DNA from: Bacillota bacterium
GTDB lineage: Bacteria; Bacillota; Clostridia; Lachnospirales; Lachnospiraceae
NCBI GenBank assembly: GCA_023418475.1
Contig: JAEZZO010000059.1
Coordinates: 1-64,000 of the forward strand
Length of the DNA stretch: 64,000 nucleotides
Direction: 5' to 3'
Shown here: positions 36,897-45,832 of the stretch, in pieces
How the letters are laid out: each line of letters begins with the position of its first letter
Position numbering within the stretch: the stretch's first letter is position 1
Program-made: the position numbers and the translations under genes
The notes under the pieces: generated by a model
Databases searched by the model: none
The model's input: only the letters and a program-made list of their open reading frames with translations
Told to the model about the DNA's origin: nothing

Positions 36897-36970
36897 AACT
36901 TCCAGAGGCGGCATTCTAATTTCAATATTTCAGGATATAAGTGAAACTTTTCATGTCCTATCTGGAAGTT
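36897..36970. other. Nested inverted repeat between chemoreceptor and LysM genes
   Basis: The outer arms AACTTCCAGA (36897-36906) and TCTGGAAGTT (36961-36970) are perfect over 10 bp. An inner pair AGGA / TCCT encloses GTGAAACTTTTCAT. The plus strand continues ATATTTTATT, which would suit a weak terminator; the minus strand has no T run. It lies 67 bases downstream of the LysM gene and upstream of the chemoreceptor gene, both on the minus strand. The remaining 376-base gap is AT-rich with nothing else recognised. Confidence 0.5.
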
Positions 36971-37036
36971 ATATTTTATTAGGATAGCAGCATAGATTAT
37001 TAAATCTAATGAAATACTTGTAATTGAATTAATAAA

Positions 37037-37387
37037 TTAAAGAGTTATACCACTTTCTCCTGACCCAATGATCGGTATCCGTAAAGTTGTACCGGGTGAT
37101 AGATAAATATCGTCCAGTTTATTAAATTCCATCAAATCAGCAAGATTGATATTATTCTCATCTAATATTTTACCTAGTGTATCCTCTTCCTTCACCAAAT
37201 AAGTTGTATAATTCATATATCTATTCTGTGGAACACTGACCGGAATACAGATTGTTGTTCCAGTGAAAAGGCTATACACATTTATCAAAGGGTTTGCCTC
37301 AATAATATCATTCAGGCTTATATTAAAGTGACGGCTGATACGGTAAAGTGTATCGCCATCTTTGATTACATAATGAATGCAATACAT
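37037..37387 (-). CDS. Protein with two LysM domains
   Basis: A 116-residue protein made of two LysM domains and little else: IHYVIKDGDTLYRISRHFNI with SLNDIIEANPLINVYSLFTG, and TYLVKEEDTLGKILDENNIN with LADLMEFNKLDDIYLSPGTT. LysM domains bind N-acetylglucosamine in peptidoglycan or chitin. No signal peptide is apparent from the preferred start at 37387, so it may act inside the spore or mother cell, where such short LysM proteins are often found. The frame begins 23 codons earlier but lacks a ribosome site there. The function beyond glycan binding is unknown. Confidence 0.85.
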   Translation of the reverse strand: MYCIHYVIKDGDTLYRISRHFNISLNDIIEANPLINVYSLFTGTTICIPVSVPQNRYMNYTTYLVKEEDTLGKILDENNINLADLMEFNKLDDIYLSPGTTLRIPIIGSGESGITL

Positions 37388-37677
37388 AGTGGTACCCCTT
37401 CCAAAATGAGTTGATATAATAGAGTAATCATATACTTTCATATGCTCTATATACATTTATTACCATTTGCAAGCTTTGCTCTTCTCTAAAGTATGATAAA
37501 CTATAATACGATTACTTCTGAGTCCTATCTGATTAAAACGTTTATATTGATTATCTTATATAGTATATTCTTCCAATTACTGATATGTTCGAATAGCTTC
37601 CGGTAGTAATTATTTCGATTTATATAAAATTTAAGAATAATTTTACATATAAAAGCATTCTACCAGCAATTAAGATG
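37388..37677. other. Intergenic region between LysM and activase genes
   Basis: AT-rich, divergent promoter region of about 290 bases before the activase promoter. No further gene, palindrome or riboswitch was recognised. Confidence 0.5.
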
Positions 37678-37706
37678 TTGAAAGTACAAACTTTGTATCG
37701 TATAAT
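37678..37706 (+). promoter_or_regulatory. Candidate sigma-A promoter of the activase gene
   Basis: TTGAAA (37678-37683) and TATAAT (37701-37706) are 17 bases apart. The start point would be about 225 bases before the preferred ATG, leaving a long AT-rich leader. Confidence 0.6.
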
Positions 37707-37937
37707 ATAAAAAGCTTATTTTTAAGAACCCTATTTTCATAGAAAATAATAATTCTTCTCAGTTGAATATCGTTTTATAAAAATCTGCATATAATAACGT
37801 GCTGTAATATTACAGAACATTTGGAGAATGAAGGATATTTTATCTTTCACTCAAAGTGCCTGCACTGCGCACACAGGTGTATTTATGCGCATAGTTCCGC
37901 AAGAAAAACTTTAAGCTGCGCAGAAATGAGGAAAAGA

Positions 37938-40900
37938 ATGATAATAAAAAACAAACTAGGAATTGATATCGGTTCTACGACCGTAAAAATTGTTATTATT
38001 GATGAAGAAGATACTATTCTGTTTTCAGATTATGAGCGCCATTTTGCAAATATTCAGGAAACACTAGCCGGTCTTATGAAAAAAGCGATGGAGACCTTGG
38101 GTGATTTAAATGTATCTCCCGTAATTACCGGTTCCGGAGGATTAACTATATCCAAACATCTTGCCATCCCATTTGTTCAGGAAGTTGTTGCAGTATCAAC
38201 ATCTCTTCAGGATTATGCTCCACAGACTGACGTAGCAATTGAACTCGGCGGTGAGGATGCCAAAATTATCTATTTTACAAATGGTATAGAACAAAGAATG
38301 AACGGTATCTGCGCCGGCGGCACAGGTTCCTTTATCGACCAGATGGCAAGCCTTCTTAAAACAGATGCAATGGGTCTCAATGAATACGCTAAGAACTATC
38401 AAGCTATCTACCCGATTGCAGCAAGATGTGGTGTGTTTGCAAAATCTGATATACAGCCTTTGATCAATGAAGGCGCAACGAAACCGGATCTCTCCGCATC
38501 CATTTTTCAGGCAGTCGTAAACCAGACAATCAGTGGTCTTGCCTGTGGTAAACCAATCCGCGGCAATGTAGCTTTTCTGGGAGGCCCGCTTCATTTCTTA
38601 ACGGAACTTAAGCAGGCATTCATCCGTACTTTAAAATTAACAGAAGAACAGGTAATCTCACCGGAGCATTCGCATCTTTTTGCCGCTTTGGGAGCTGCTA
38701 TGAATGCAAAGACGGATGTAAATAAAGATCTCTCCTCCCTGCACAAACTGTTATCCGGCGGAATAAAGATGGATTTTGAAGTAAACCGTATGCAGCCATT
38801 GTTTACCAGTAAAGAAGAATATGAGACTTTTCGGCAGCGTCATTCCATACATACAGTGAAAAAAGGCAGTCTAAAGGATTATGCGGGTAATTGCTATCTT
38901 GGAATAGATGCCGGTTCCACAACAACAAAAGTAGCGCTTGTCGGCGAAGATGGCTCACTGCTCTATTCTTTTTACAGTAATAATAATGGAAGTCCGTTAA
39001 AGACAGCGATCCGTTCCATTAAGGAGATCTATACACTGCTTCCAGAGAATGCCCGGATAGTCCGTTCCTGTTCCACCGGCTATGGTGAGGCTTTAATCAA
39101 GGCGGCCTTAATGTTGGATGAGGGTGAGGTGGAAACTGTAGCCCATTATCAAGCTGCTGCTTTCTTTGAACCGGATGTGGATTGTATTCTGGATATTGGC
39201 GGACAGGACATGAAATGTATCAAAATTAAGAACCATACCGTTGATAATGTACTTTTAAACGAAGCCTGCTCCTCAGGCTGCGGTTCCTTTATCGAAACCT
39301 TTGCAAAATCCTTAAATTATGAGGTTGAGGAATTTGCCAAGGTTGCTCTCTATGCACAGAATCCGATCGATCTTGGTACCCGCTGCACTGTATTCATGAA
39401 TTCAAAAGTAAAGCAGGCTCAGAAGGAAGGGGCAACTGTTGCAGATATTTCCTCCGGTCTGGCTTATTCCGTTATCAAAAATGCTTTGTATAAAGTAATT
39501 AAGATCACTAATCCGAAGGATCTTGGCAATAAAATGGTAGTACAGGGTGGTACCTTCTATAATGATGCAGTACTTCGAAGTTTTGAAACAATCTCCGGAT
39601 GCGAGGCGGTACGCCCTGACATTGCAGGCATTATGGGGGCTTTTGGTGCAGCCCTGATCGCAAGGGGACATTATGAGCAGGAAGAAAGCACCATGCTGAC
39701 CATCGATCAGATCAATGAGTTGAAGTTTGAAACCTCTCTGGCACGCTGCAAGCGTTGTACTAATAACTGTCTTCTTACAATTAATAAATTTACAGGCGGC
39801 AGACAATATGTCACCGGTAACCGTTGTGAACGCGGTATCGGAAAAGAAAAAAATGCAGATCATATTCCTAACCTGTTTGAATATAAATTAGAGCGGTATT
39901 TTAATTATAACAGTTTAACAAAGGAACAGGCAAAGCATGGCACTGTTGGTATTCCACGTGTTCTTAATATGTATGAGAATTATCCGTTCTGGCATACTTT
40001 CTTTACCGCGCTAGGTTATGAGGTTGTACTATCTCCTACCTCAAGTCACAAAATATATGAACTTGGAATTGAATCCATACCAAGTGAATCCGAATGTTAC
40101 CCTGCAAAGCTTGCACATGGGCATATTAAATGGTTATTGGATCAGGGTGTGAAATACATATTTTATCCGAGTATACCATATGAGCGAAAAGAAGTAGAAG
40201 GTTCCAATAATCATTACAATTGTCCGATCGTAACTTCTTATGCTGAGAATATTAAAAATAATGTGGAAGAGCTTAAGGATTCCTCTATACAGTTTGAAAA
40301 TCCGTTTATGTCCTTTGAAAGTGATGAGATTTTATGTAGTCGTCTGACTGAGCTTTTTACTGCAAAACCAGGTATCAGTGCTTCTGATGTAAAGAAAGCA
40401 TTTACTGCGGCATGGGAAGAATTAGCTACAGCGCGTAATGATATCCAAAAAAAAGGCGAGGAAACGATCTCCTACCTTCGTGCTTCCGGCCGAAAGGGTA
40501 TCGTGCTTGCAGGCCGTCCCTATCATATAGATCCGGAAATTAACCATGGTATCCCTGAACTGATTAATTCTTATGGAGTTGCTGTTTTAACAGAGGATTC
40601 CATATCACACCTGGGTAAAATTGACCGCCCTACTATCGTTGTTGATCAGTGGATGTATCATTCCAGATTATATGCTGCTGCCTCTTACGTAAGAACGCAG
40701 CCATTTCTTGAGTTAATACAGCTAAATTCCTTCGGCTGCGGCCTTGATGCAGTAACTACCGACCAGGTAAATGATATTCTTACAAAGTCAGGCAAGATTT
40801 ATACGGTACTAAAAATTGACGAAGTGAATAATCTTGGAGCAGCCAGAATCCGTATCCGTTCTCTTCTATCAGCTGTTAGAGAACGTGAGATTAAGCAGAT

Positions 40901-42161
40901 CAAACCTAAAGTTGTCGATACCGCTCATCATAGAGTTGTTTTTACAGAAGAAATGAAAGACACCTATACCATACTCGCTCCGCAGATGTCTCCAATCCAT
41001 TTTGACCTTTTGGAACCGGCACTGCAAAACGGTGGATATCATATTGTAGTGCTCCCCAATGATAATCGTAAAGCGGTTGATGTCGGTCTGCAATATGTGA
41101 ATAATGATGCTTGCTATCCTTCACTTATGGTTGTCGGTCAAATTATGGATGCTTTATTATCCGGCAAATATGATTTGAATAAGGTAGCCGTCATGATTAC
41201 GCAAACCGGTGGAGGGTGCCGAGCCACTAATTATATCGGATTTATCCGGAGAGCTTTGGAAAAAGCGGGTATGCAGCAAATTCCGGTTGTCTCACTAAGT
41301 GCCGCAGGACTCGAGAAAAACCCCGGCCTTAAAATTACTCCGAAACTTTTAATCACCTCTATGCAGGCACTTGTTTACGGAGATGTATTTATGAGGGTAC
41401 TATACCGTACCAGACCATATGAGATGGAACCCGGTTCTGCGAATGCCCTTCATAAGAAATGGCGCGAGACTTGTATAAAAAGTCTTCGCAACGGTAAATG
41501 GAGTGAATATAAGGATAATTTAAGAGGTATTATTCATGATTTTGATCAGCTTCCTTTACAGGAGGGATTAGTTAAGCCAAGAGTCGGTATCGTAGGTGAG
41601 ATACTGGTTAAGTTTCTTCCTGCAGCAAACAATTATCTGGTCGAAACACTGGAAGCGGAGGGAGCAGAAGCTGTTGTGCCTGATTTATTGGACTTCTTTC
41701 TCTACAGTGCTTATAACAGTAACTTTAAGGCAAGATATCTGGGCAAGAAAAAATCCAGTGCTAGAATAGGCAATCTTACCATCTGGTCTCTTGAGCAGCT
41801 GCGTAAAACAGCAACAAAAGAACTGGTAAAAAGCAATCGTTTCACTCCTCCGGTCCCAATCAAAAAACTGGCTGAATATGCGGAACCGGTTGTATCTATA
41901 GGGAATCAAACCGGTGAAGGCTGGTTCTTAACCGGTGAAATGCTTGAACTCATTCACTCCGGTGTAAAGAACATTGTATGTACGCAGCCATTTGCCTGCC
42001 TTCCTAACCACATTGTTGGAAAAGGTGTAATAAAAGAACTCCGCAGACAGCATCCGGAAGCAAATATCGTAGCCGTCGATTATGATCCGGGAGCTAGTGA
42101 AGTAAATCAGTTAAATCGAATTAAATTAATGCTTGCTACAGCCGTAAAAAATATGAAATAA
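37938..42161 (+). CDS. Giant 2-hydroxyacyl-CoA dehydratase activase-related protein
   Basis: A protein of about 1407 residues. It has two ASKHA (BadF/BcrAD/HgdC-type) ATPase domains: the first starts LGIDIGSTTVKIVIIDEED with the cluster cysteine in MNGICAGGTGSFIDQMASLL, the second starts CYLGIDAGSTTTKVALVGED with NEACSSGCGSFIETFAKSLN. A CxxC-rich linker (RCKRCTNNCLLTI) leads to a DUF2229 / HgdB-like part (IPSESECYPAKLAHGHIKWL, GRPYHIDPEINHGIPELINS, ITQTGGGCRATNYIGFIRRA). HgdC-type activases hydrolyse ATP to drive an electron into dehydratases. The start at 37938 has GAGGAA upstream; the frame extends 39 codons further. A terminator follows. Confidence 0.9.
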   Translation: MIIKNKLGIDIGSTTVKIVIIDEEDTILFSDYERHFANIQETLAGLMKKAMETLGDLNVSPVITGSGGLTISKHLAIPFVQEVVAVSTSLQDYAPQTDVAIELGGEDAKIIYFTNGIEQRMNGICAGGTGSFIDQMASLLKTDAMGLNEYAKNYQAIYPIAARCGVFAKSDIQPLINEGATKPDLSASIFQAVVNQTISGLACGKPIRGNVAFLGGPLHFLTELKQAFIRTLKLTEEQVISPEHSHLFAALGAAMNAKTDVNKDLSSLHKLLSGGIKMDFEVNRMQPLFTSKEEYETFRQRHSIHTVKKGSLKDYAGNCYLGIDAGSTTTKVALVGEDGSLLYSFYSNNNGSPLKTAIRSIKEIYTLLPENARIVRSCSTGYGEALIKAALMLDEGEVETVAHYQAAAFFEPDVDCILDIGGQDMKCIKIKNHTVDNVLLNEACSSGCGSFIETFAKSLNYEVEEFAKVALYAQNPIDLGTRCTVFMNSKVKQAQKEGATVADISSGLAYSVIKNALYKVIKITNPKDLGNKMVVQGGTFYNDAVLRSFETISGCEAVRPDIAGIMGAFGAALIARGHYEQEESTMLTIDQINELKFETSLARCKRCTNNCLLTINKFTGGRQYVTGNRCERGIGKEKNADHIPNLFEYKLERYFNYNSLTKEQAKHGTVGIPRVLNMYENYPFWHTFFTALGYEVVLSPTSSHKIYELGIESIPSESECYPAKLAHGHIKWLLDQGVKYIFYPSIPYERKEVEGSNNHYNCPIVTSYAENIKNNVEELKDSSIQFENPFMSFESDEILCSRLTELFTAKPGISASDVKKAFTAAWEELATARNDIQKKGEETISYLRASGRKGIVLAGRPYHIDPEINHGIPELINSYGVAVLTEDSISHLGKIDRPTIVVDQWMYHSRLYAAASYVRTQPFLELIQLNSFGCGLDAVTTDQVNDILTKSGKIYTVLKIDEVNNLGAARIRIRSLLSAVREREIKQIKPKVVDTAHHRVVFTEEMKDTYTILAPQMSPIHFDLLEPALQNGGYHIVVLPNDNRKAVDVGLQYVNNDACYPSLMVVGQIMDALLSGKYDLNKVAVMITQTGGGCRATNYIGFIRRALEKAGMQQIPVVSLSAAGLEKNPGLKITPKLLITSMQALVYGDVFMRVLYRTRPYEMEPGSANALHKKWRETCIKSLRNGKWSEYKDNLRGIIHDFDQLPLQEGLVKPRVGIVGEILVKFLPAANNYLVETLEAEGAEAVVPDLLDFFLYSAYNSNFKARYLGKKKSSARIGNLTIWSLEQLRKTATKELVKSNRFTPPVPIKKLAEYAEPVVSIGNQTGEGWFLTGEMLELIHSGVKNIVCTQPFACLPNHIVGKGVIKELRRQHPEANIVAVDYDPGASEVNQLNRIKLMLATAVKNMK

Positions 42162-42167
42162 TCGAAA

Positions 42168-42207
42168 GGCAGTATCTGAAGTTCCATATTTTCAGATGCT
42201 GCCTTTT
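42168..42207 (+). terminator. Terminator of the activase gene
   Basis: GGCAGTATCTGAA (42168-42180) and TTCAGATGCTGCC (42191-42203) pair with one G-T-like mismatch around a 10-base loop and run into TTTT. It begins 6 bases after the stop and lies in a convergent gap with the permease gene. Confidence 0.85.
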
Positions 42208-42215
42208 CACTAACT

Positions 42216-43721
42216 TTATTTATCCCTTTTATTTTTATCACAATTACAGGAGGAACTATTACTATTTTTTGTCTCTGTTTCATCTTTTTGCTGCAGCGTG
42301 CTGGGATTTCCTTCGGACAGTTCCTCTGAAAATTCGTGCGAGAAGCCCGCTTTGTATCTGCTACGCTTAAATTGATCCTGTTTTACAGGTTCTTCTGTCT
42401 TTCCCATAACCTTCATGATCAGATAAATCACAGTAAAAATTGCTGTCATAATAACACCCGCAATTAATCCCGGTGTCTGTCCGGGAATAAATGGCATACT
42501 GACGATAATAATAATCAAACCGATCAAAGCGATCCAGGAAGTATACGGATATCCTGGCATCTGGCATTTTCCGTTGGGAGGACAGCCATTGCATTTGCGA
42601 AAACGAATATGTGTTGCAAGAATTGCCGCATAGGTTAGAAGTGTTGCAAATCCGCCCGAACTGATTAAGAACAGATATACACTGGGAAATAAAAGCCCTA
42701 AGCCCAATCCTAACAACATGGCAAATCCTGAAAACAGAATACCGTGATATGGTACATCCTCCTTATCTTTTAACCATCTGGGAGCATGCCCTTCCTCTGC
42801 GATTGAACGCATCATTCTTCCCAATCCAAACATGGAAGCCATCATGGTAGATAAAATCGCCGTTACTAAGATGAAATTAATAACCTTTCCGGCCCATCCC
42901 ATACCCCAGCGGCTTAAGGCTGCTACCATCGGACTTACCTCTGTGGATAGCTGCGAAGTAGGTATAAGAGGAAGCAGGGCAATCGCAGATAGAATATACA
43001 GAGAAACTAAACTTATTACTGTATAGGTAATCGCTCTTGGTATCGTTTTACTTGGATTTGATGCTTCAGATGCTGCCAATCCGATTATTTCAAAGCCAGC
43101 ATACGCAAAAATAACAATCAGCATGCTGCCCGCAATGCTTTTTACACCACCAGGTAATAATACCTCTGTTGCTAGTTCACCTCTTCCGACTGCACCCTGA
43201 TCACCTATAAAACCGGCAATCAACAGCAGTGCCAGTACAATAAATGCAATAACTGCAAAGACCTTAATAATTGCCAGACTACTCTCCAGCTTACTAAGCT
43301 TGCTGGCTCCCAAAAGATTTACTAAAGTAACTATAACTATAATAACGCTGCCAAGGATTGGTATCGATACTCTGGGATACCAATCCCTGATCAGAATAGA
43401 TGCAGCAGTTGCCTCGCTGGACATAGCTAAAATCATTCCTGTCCAATAAACCCACCCAACGACAAAGCCTGCACCGTGACCAAACACCTGCGCTGTGAAA
43501 GTATAAAAGGAACCAGAATCCGGATTCGCGACTGTCATTTCAGAGAGAGCATATAAAATAAAATAGACCAAGATCCCGCCGAAAATATAAGAAATAACAA
43601 TACCAGGCCCAGCCGCTTTGATCGCAACGGCTGAACCCAGGAAAAAAGAACCACCAATTACGGATCCTAATGCCATCATTGTGAGCTGCCAGGCTGACAG
43701 ACCCTTTTCATGATTTCTCAT
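42216..43721 (-). CDS. Amino acid permease (APC superfamily) with Cys-rich loop and tail
   Basis: A 501-residue APC transporter with about 12 helices. The start LSAWQLTMMALGSVIGGSFF and the SEMTVANPDSGSFYTFTAQV, AYAGFEIIGLAASEASNPSK and MRSIAEEGHAPRWLKDKEDV segments are typical of GABA/D-serine/aromatic-type permeases. Unusual are a Cys-rich loop, RKCNGCPPNGKCQMPGYPYT, near the ninth helix and a hydrophilic C-terminus ending NSNSSSCNCDKNKRDK. GGAGG precedes the ATG. The substrate cannot be read from the sequence. Confidence 0.9.
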   Translation of the reverse strand: MRNHEKGLSAWQLTMMALGSVIGGSFFLGSAVAIKAAGPGIVISYIFGGILVYFILYALSEMTVANPDSGSFYTFTAQVFGHGAGFVVGWVYWTGMILAMSSEATAASILIRDWYPRVSIPILGSVIIVIVTLVNLLGASKLSKLESSLAIIKVFAVIAFIVLALLLIAGFIGDQGAVGRGELATEVLLPGGVKSIAGSMLIVIFAYAGFEIIGLAASEASNPSKTIPRAITYTVISLVSLYILSAIALLPLIPTSQLSTEVSPMVAALSRWGMGWAGKVINFILVTAILSTMMASMFGLGRMMRSIAEEGHAPRWLKDKEDVPYHGILFSGFAMLLGLGLGLLFPSVYLFLISSGGFATLLTYAAILATHIRFRKCNGCPPNGKCQMPGYPYTSWIALIGLIIIIVSMPFIPGQTPGLIAGVIMTAIFTVIYLIMKVMGKTEEPVKQDQFKRSRYKAGFSHEFSEELSEGNPSTLQQKDETETKNSNSSSCNCDKNKRDK

Positions 43722-43856
43722 AACAAATCCTCCATATAACTTTATTTATATTAATGAAAGTTATTACATATATATCTATTGCCTATTATCTTATTATTCC
43801 GCTATTTTAAAATTACATTCTATTAAAATTTAATAAAGTACAATATTTTAACATTA

Positions 43857-44018
43857 TTTCATAGAACGATCTTTCCTATATGAAAGAAGTAAAGTGTGCT
43901 TTACGCACTCTCGCGATTATAAATCTATAATGCACAGCTTTTGTTCCGCGTGCGAAGCTGCGCATCCTCCCGGAGGGTTTTATTAAATAGAACGAACTTT
44001 CCTATGTAATAATAAAAA
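43857..44018 (+). repeat. Dispersed multi-hairpin repeat, copy C (extended)
   Basis: This copy begins with an extra terminal-type hairpin, TTTCATAGAACGATCTTTCC, then AAAGTGTGCTTTACGCACTC, CGCGATTATAAATC, TGCGCATCCTCCCGGAGGG, and the terminal hairpin region AGAACGAACTTTCCTATG with TAATAATAAAA. It lies between the 3' end of the MerR gene and the 5' end of the permease gene. The rest of the 425-base gap is AT-rich with nothing further recognised. Confidence 0.85.
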
Positions 44019-44146
44019 AGGAGCAAAATTTCTTCATCAGAAATCCAACTCCCTCTTATCCATCCAAATATCAATACTCACAAAGCACTACCTGAAAACT
44101 ATTATATCCAGACCTCTCTTCGCACCTTCATAAACGAAAGCGTATG

Positions 44147-44989
44147 TTAAATTTCACCATAATATCTACGGATTGCCTGAGCCGTAAATTCCGCACAGCC
44201 CTCGCCAAACTGATGATCCGTAGCTTCCGCCATTTTTTCATATTCCGTATATTCCTTGGCTAAATCCAGCAAGATTGCTCTTGCATTCTCCAAGCAAAAC
44301 ATATTCTTATATAAATCAGCAAGTTTTGCAATCGCGTCTTTTTCCAAAACAGAATCATCGGTACTTTTTGCCTGCATAAGCTGGTTATAAATAATCATAT
44401 TTTGATTTTGCTGCTGTGTTTGTTCTTCTTTATTCGGTTTCGATTGTACTACTGCTTCTACGGCTTTATCTTTGCCTCCGTACCATTTCAGTAAATCAGC
44501 TACCGCCTTTTCATTAGTAAAACCAGCAGTCAGATATTTCCGGTACTGCTCTATACTGCCATACTTTTCAACCTGTTCCGCAAGAAATTCTTTTGACATA
44601 AATTCTAACGTATGGTCTAAAATTTTCGTTATATCACTATCATTAAATGCTTCAAAACTCATGGTATTGACTCCTTTCATTACATCCGATATCAACTCAA
44701 TTATTCCATTCAAACGATTTCGCTTATTCTCCAAGAAAGATTTCTGAGATATCAATACCTGCTCTGCATTATAATCCACAGATTCCATAATTTCTTTTAT
44801 GTCAATTAATGGTATCTCTAATTCACGAAAAAACAAAATCTTCTGCAACTTTTCCAATGATTTGTCATCATAAAGGCGATAACTGGCATCTGTTAATTGC
44901 TTTGGTTTTAACAATCCAATTTCATCATAATACCGAAGTGTTCTTATACTGACCCCTGTAATTTCTGCTACTTCTTTTACTGTCTTCAT
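44147..44989 (-). CDS. MerR-family regulator with TipAS effector domain
   Basis: A 280-residue regulator. The winged-helix start MKTVKEVAEITGVSIRTLRY with YDEIGLLKPKQLTDASYRLY is a standard MerR domain. A dimerisation helix (LLISQKSFLENKRNRLNGII-like) follows, then a TipAS domain (DLKWYGGKDKAVEAVVQSKP, DDSVLEKDAIAKLADLYKNM, HQFGEGCAEFTAQAIRRYYG). TipAS domains bind thiopeptides or other hydrophobic ligands and activate transport or resistance genes. The preferred start is the fifth in-frame codon (44989). No divergent target gene is obvious next to it. Confidence 0.9.
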   Translation of the reverse strand: MKTVKEVAEITGVSIRTLRYYDEIGLLKPKQLTDASYRLYDDKSLEKLQKILFFRELEIPLIDIKEIMESVDYNAEQVLISQKSFLENKRNRLNGIIELISDVMKGVNTMSFEAFNDSDITKILDHTLEFMSKEFLAEQVEKYGSIEQYRKYLTAGFTNEKAVADLLKWYGGKDKAVEAVVQSKPNKEEQTQQQNQNMIIYNQLMQAKSTDDSVLEKDAIAKLADLYKNMFCLENARAILLDLAKEYTEYEKMAEATDHQFGEGCAEFTAQAIRRYYGEI

Positions 44990-45338
44990 TCTTAACCCCA
45001 TTTCTACGCTTCTCTTTAAGCATCCTAAGTTCGTGTTCCTTACGCATATACAAACTTCCTATATAAAAGAAAATCTCTATCTCTTTATGTAGGTGAAATA
45101 ATTGACCTCCTTTCCATATTAAACTTAAACCATTACGCTGCGAGAGAGTCAATATAAATTTTAATTTTATCAATTTTATCTAAAACAAATAATAAACGCC
45201 TATATTTTTACAGCAATATTAATTAACCTAGTATTCTAATTCCTAACAATATGTTACTATATTAATATAAAAGACGTTGTACCATACCGATTAGCACAAC
45301 GCCCTTTACGCCCATCCAGAGATTTTATGGGCCTTATC
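44990..45338. other. Intergenic region upstream of the MerR gene
   Basis: About 350 bases of AT-rich DNA containing the MerR promoter region and, at its right end, the terminator of the isomerase remnant. No gene was recognised. Confidence 0.5.
45267..45306 (-). terminator. Hairpin downstream of the isomerase remnant
   Basis: On the minus strand AGGGCGTTGT pairs with ACAACGTCTT using G-T wobbles, and TTTTAT follows. It lies about 33 bases after the stop of the remnant, suggesting the terminator survived when the gene was lost. Confidence 0.55.
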
Positions 45339-45506
45339 TTAAATTAATTTTTCTAATAACTCTTTTCCTTTCATAATATCTATTTTTTGTTCTTCATTTG
45401 AAATTTCTCTCTCAATCGTAATGGTACCTTTATATCCTACTTCCTTCAGCTTACTGATAAATGCAGGATAGTTAACCTTTCCCTGACTTGATACTGAATA
45501 ATAATA
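45339..45506 (-). pseudogene. C-terminal remnant of a sugar phosphate isomerase/epimerase
   Basis: A 55-codon open stretch without a start codon, bounded upstream by TGA. It reads QGKVNYPAFISKLKEVGYKG, then TITIEREISNEEQKIDIMKG, then KELLEKLI. This is the typical end of xylose-isomerase-like TIM-barrel sugar isomerases/epimerases, in which GxVDYPAFxxxLKExGYxG is conserved. The N-terminal 200 or so residues are missing. It sits beside the sugar-acid locus and its LacI regulator, so the lost gene may have belonged to the same pathway. Confidence 0.75.
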
Positions 45507-45512
45507 TCAAAG

Positions 45513-45543
45513 TTTAATTGCATTACTGGATAATGCAATTAAA
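45513..45543. promoter_or_regulatory. Perfect 13-bp palindrome (possible operator)
   Basis: TTTAATTGCATTA and TAATGCAATTAAA form a perfect 13-bp inverted repeat around CTGGA. It lies just upstream of the isomerase remnant and about 290 bases before the LacI gene. The GCATTA core also occurs in the divergent promoter region near 52.0-52.2 kb. Confidence 0.5.
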
Positions 45544-45673
45544 GCAAGAATGATACTGTGGCGAATCGACAGATATAGACTTAAATCGCGCTGTAAACCG
45601 TCATAGTTTTAGAAATATTATACGTAAAATAGGAAATGAGTCTTGTGTTTTAAATGTGAATTTGGTAAAATAA

Positions 45674-45694
45674 AATAGTGCAAATAATATTGCA
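45674..45694. promoter_or_regulatory. Candidate operator upstream of the LacI gene
   Basis: AATAGTGCAAATAATATTGC includes the half-site AATAGTGCA and the imperfect palindrome TGCAA-N6-TTGCA (45679-45694). The same half-site occurs upstream of the mannonate-dehydratase-like and RraA-like genes. It lies about 140 bases before the LacI start, which would suit autoregulation. Confidence 0.5.
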
Positions 45695-45832
45695 TTTTTA
45701 GCATTTTTATAACATAATAAAGCTATTGTATTGTTTGCAAAATCGCTTTACAAGAAATCATATAATGATACATTGTAACATTAGCTATTGTTCTATAAAT
45801 TTTGAAAGAAAAATAATATTGGGGAAAATCAT

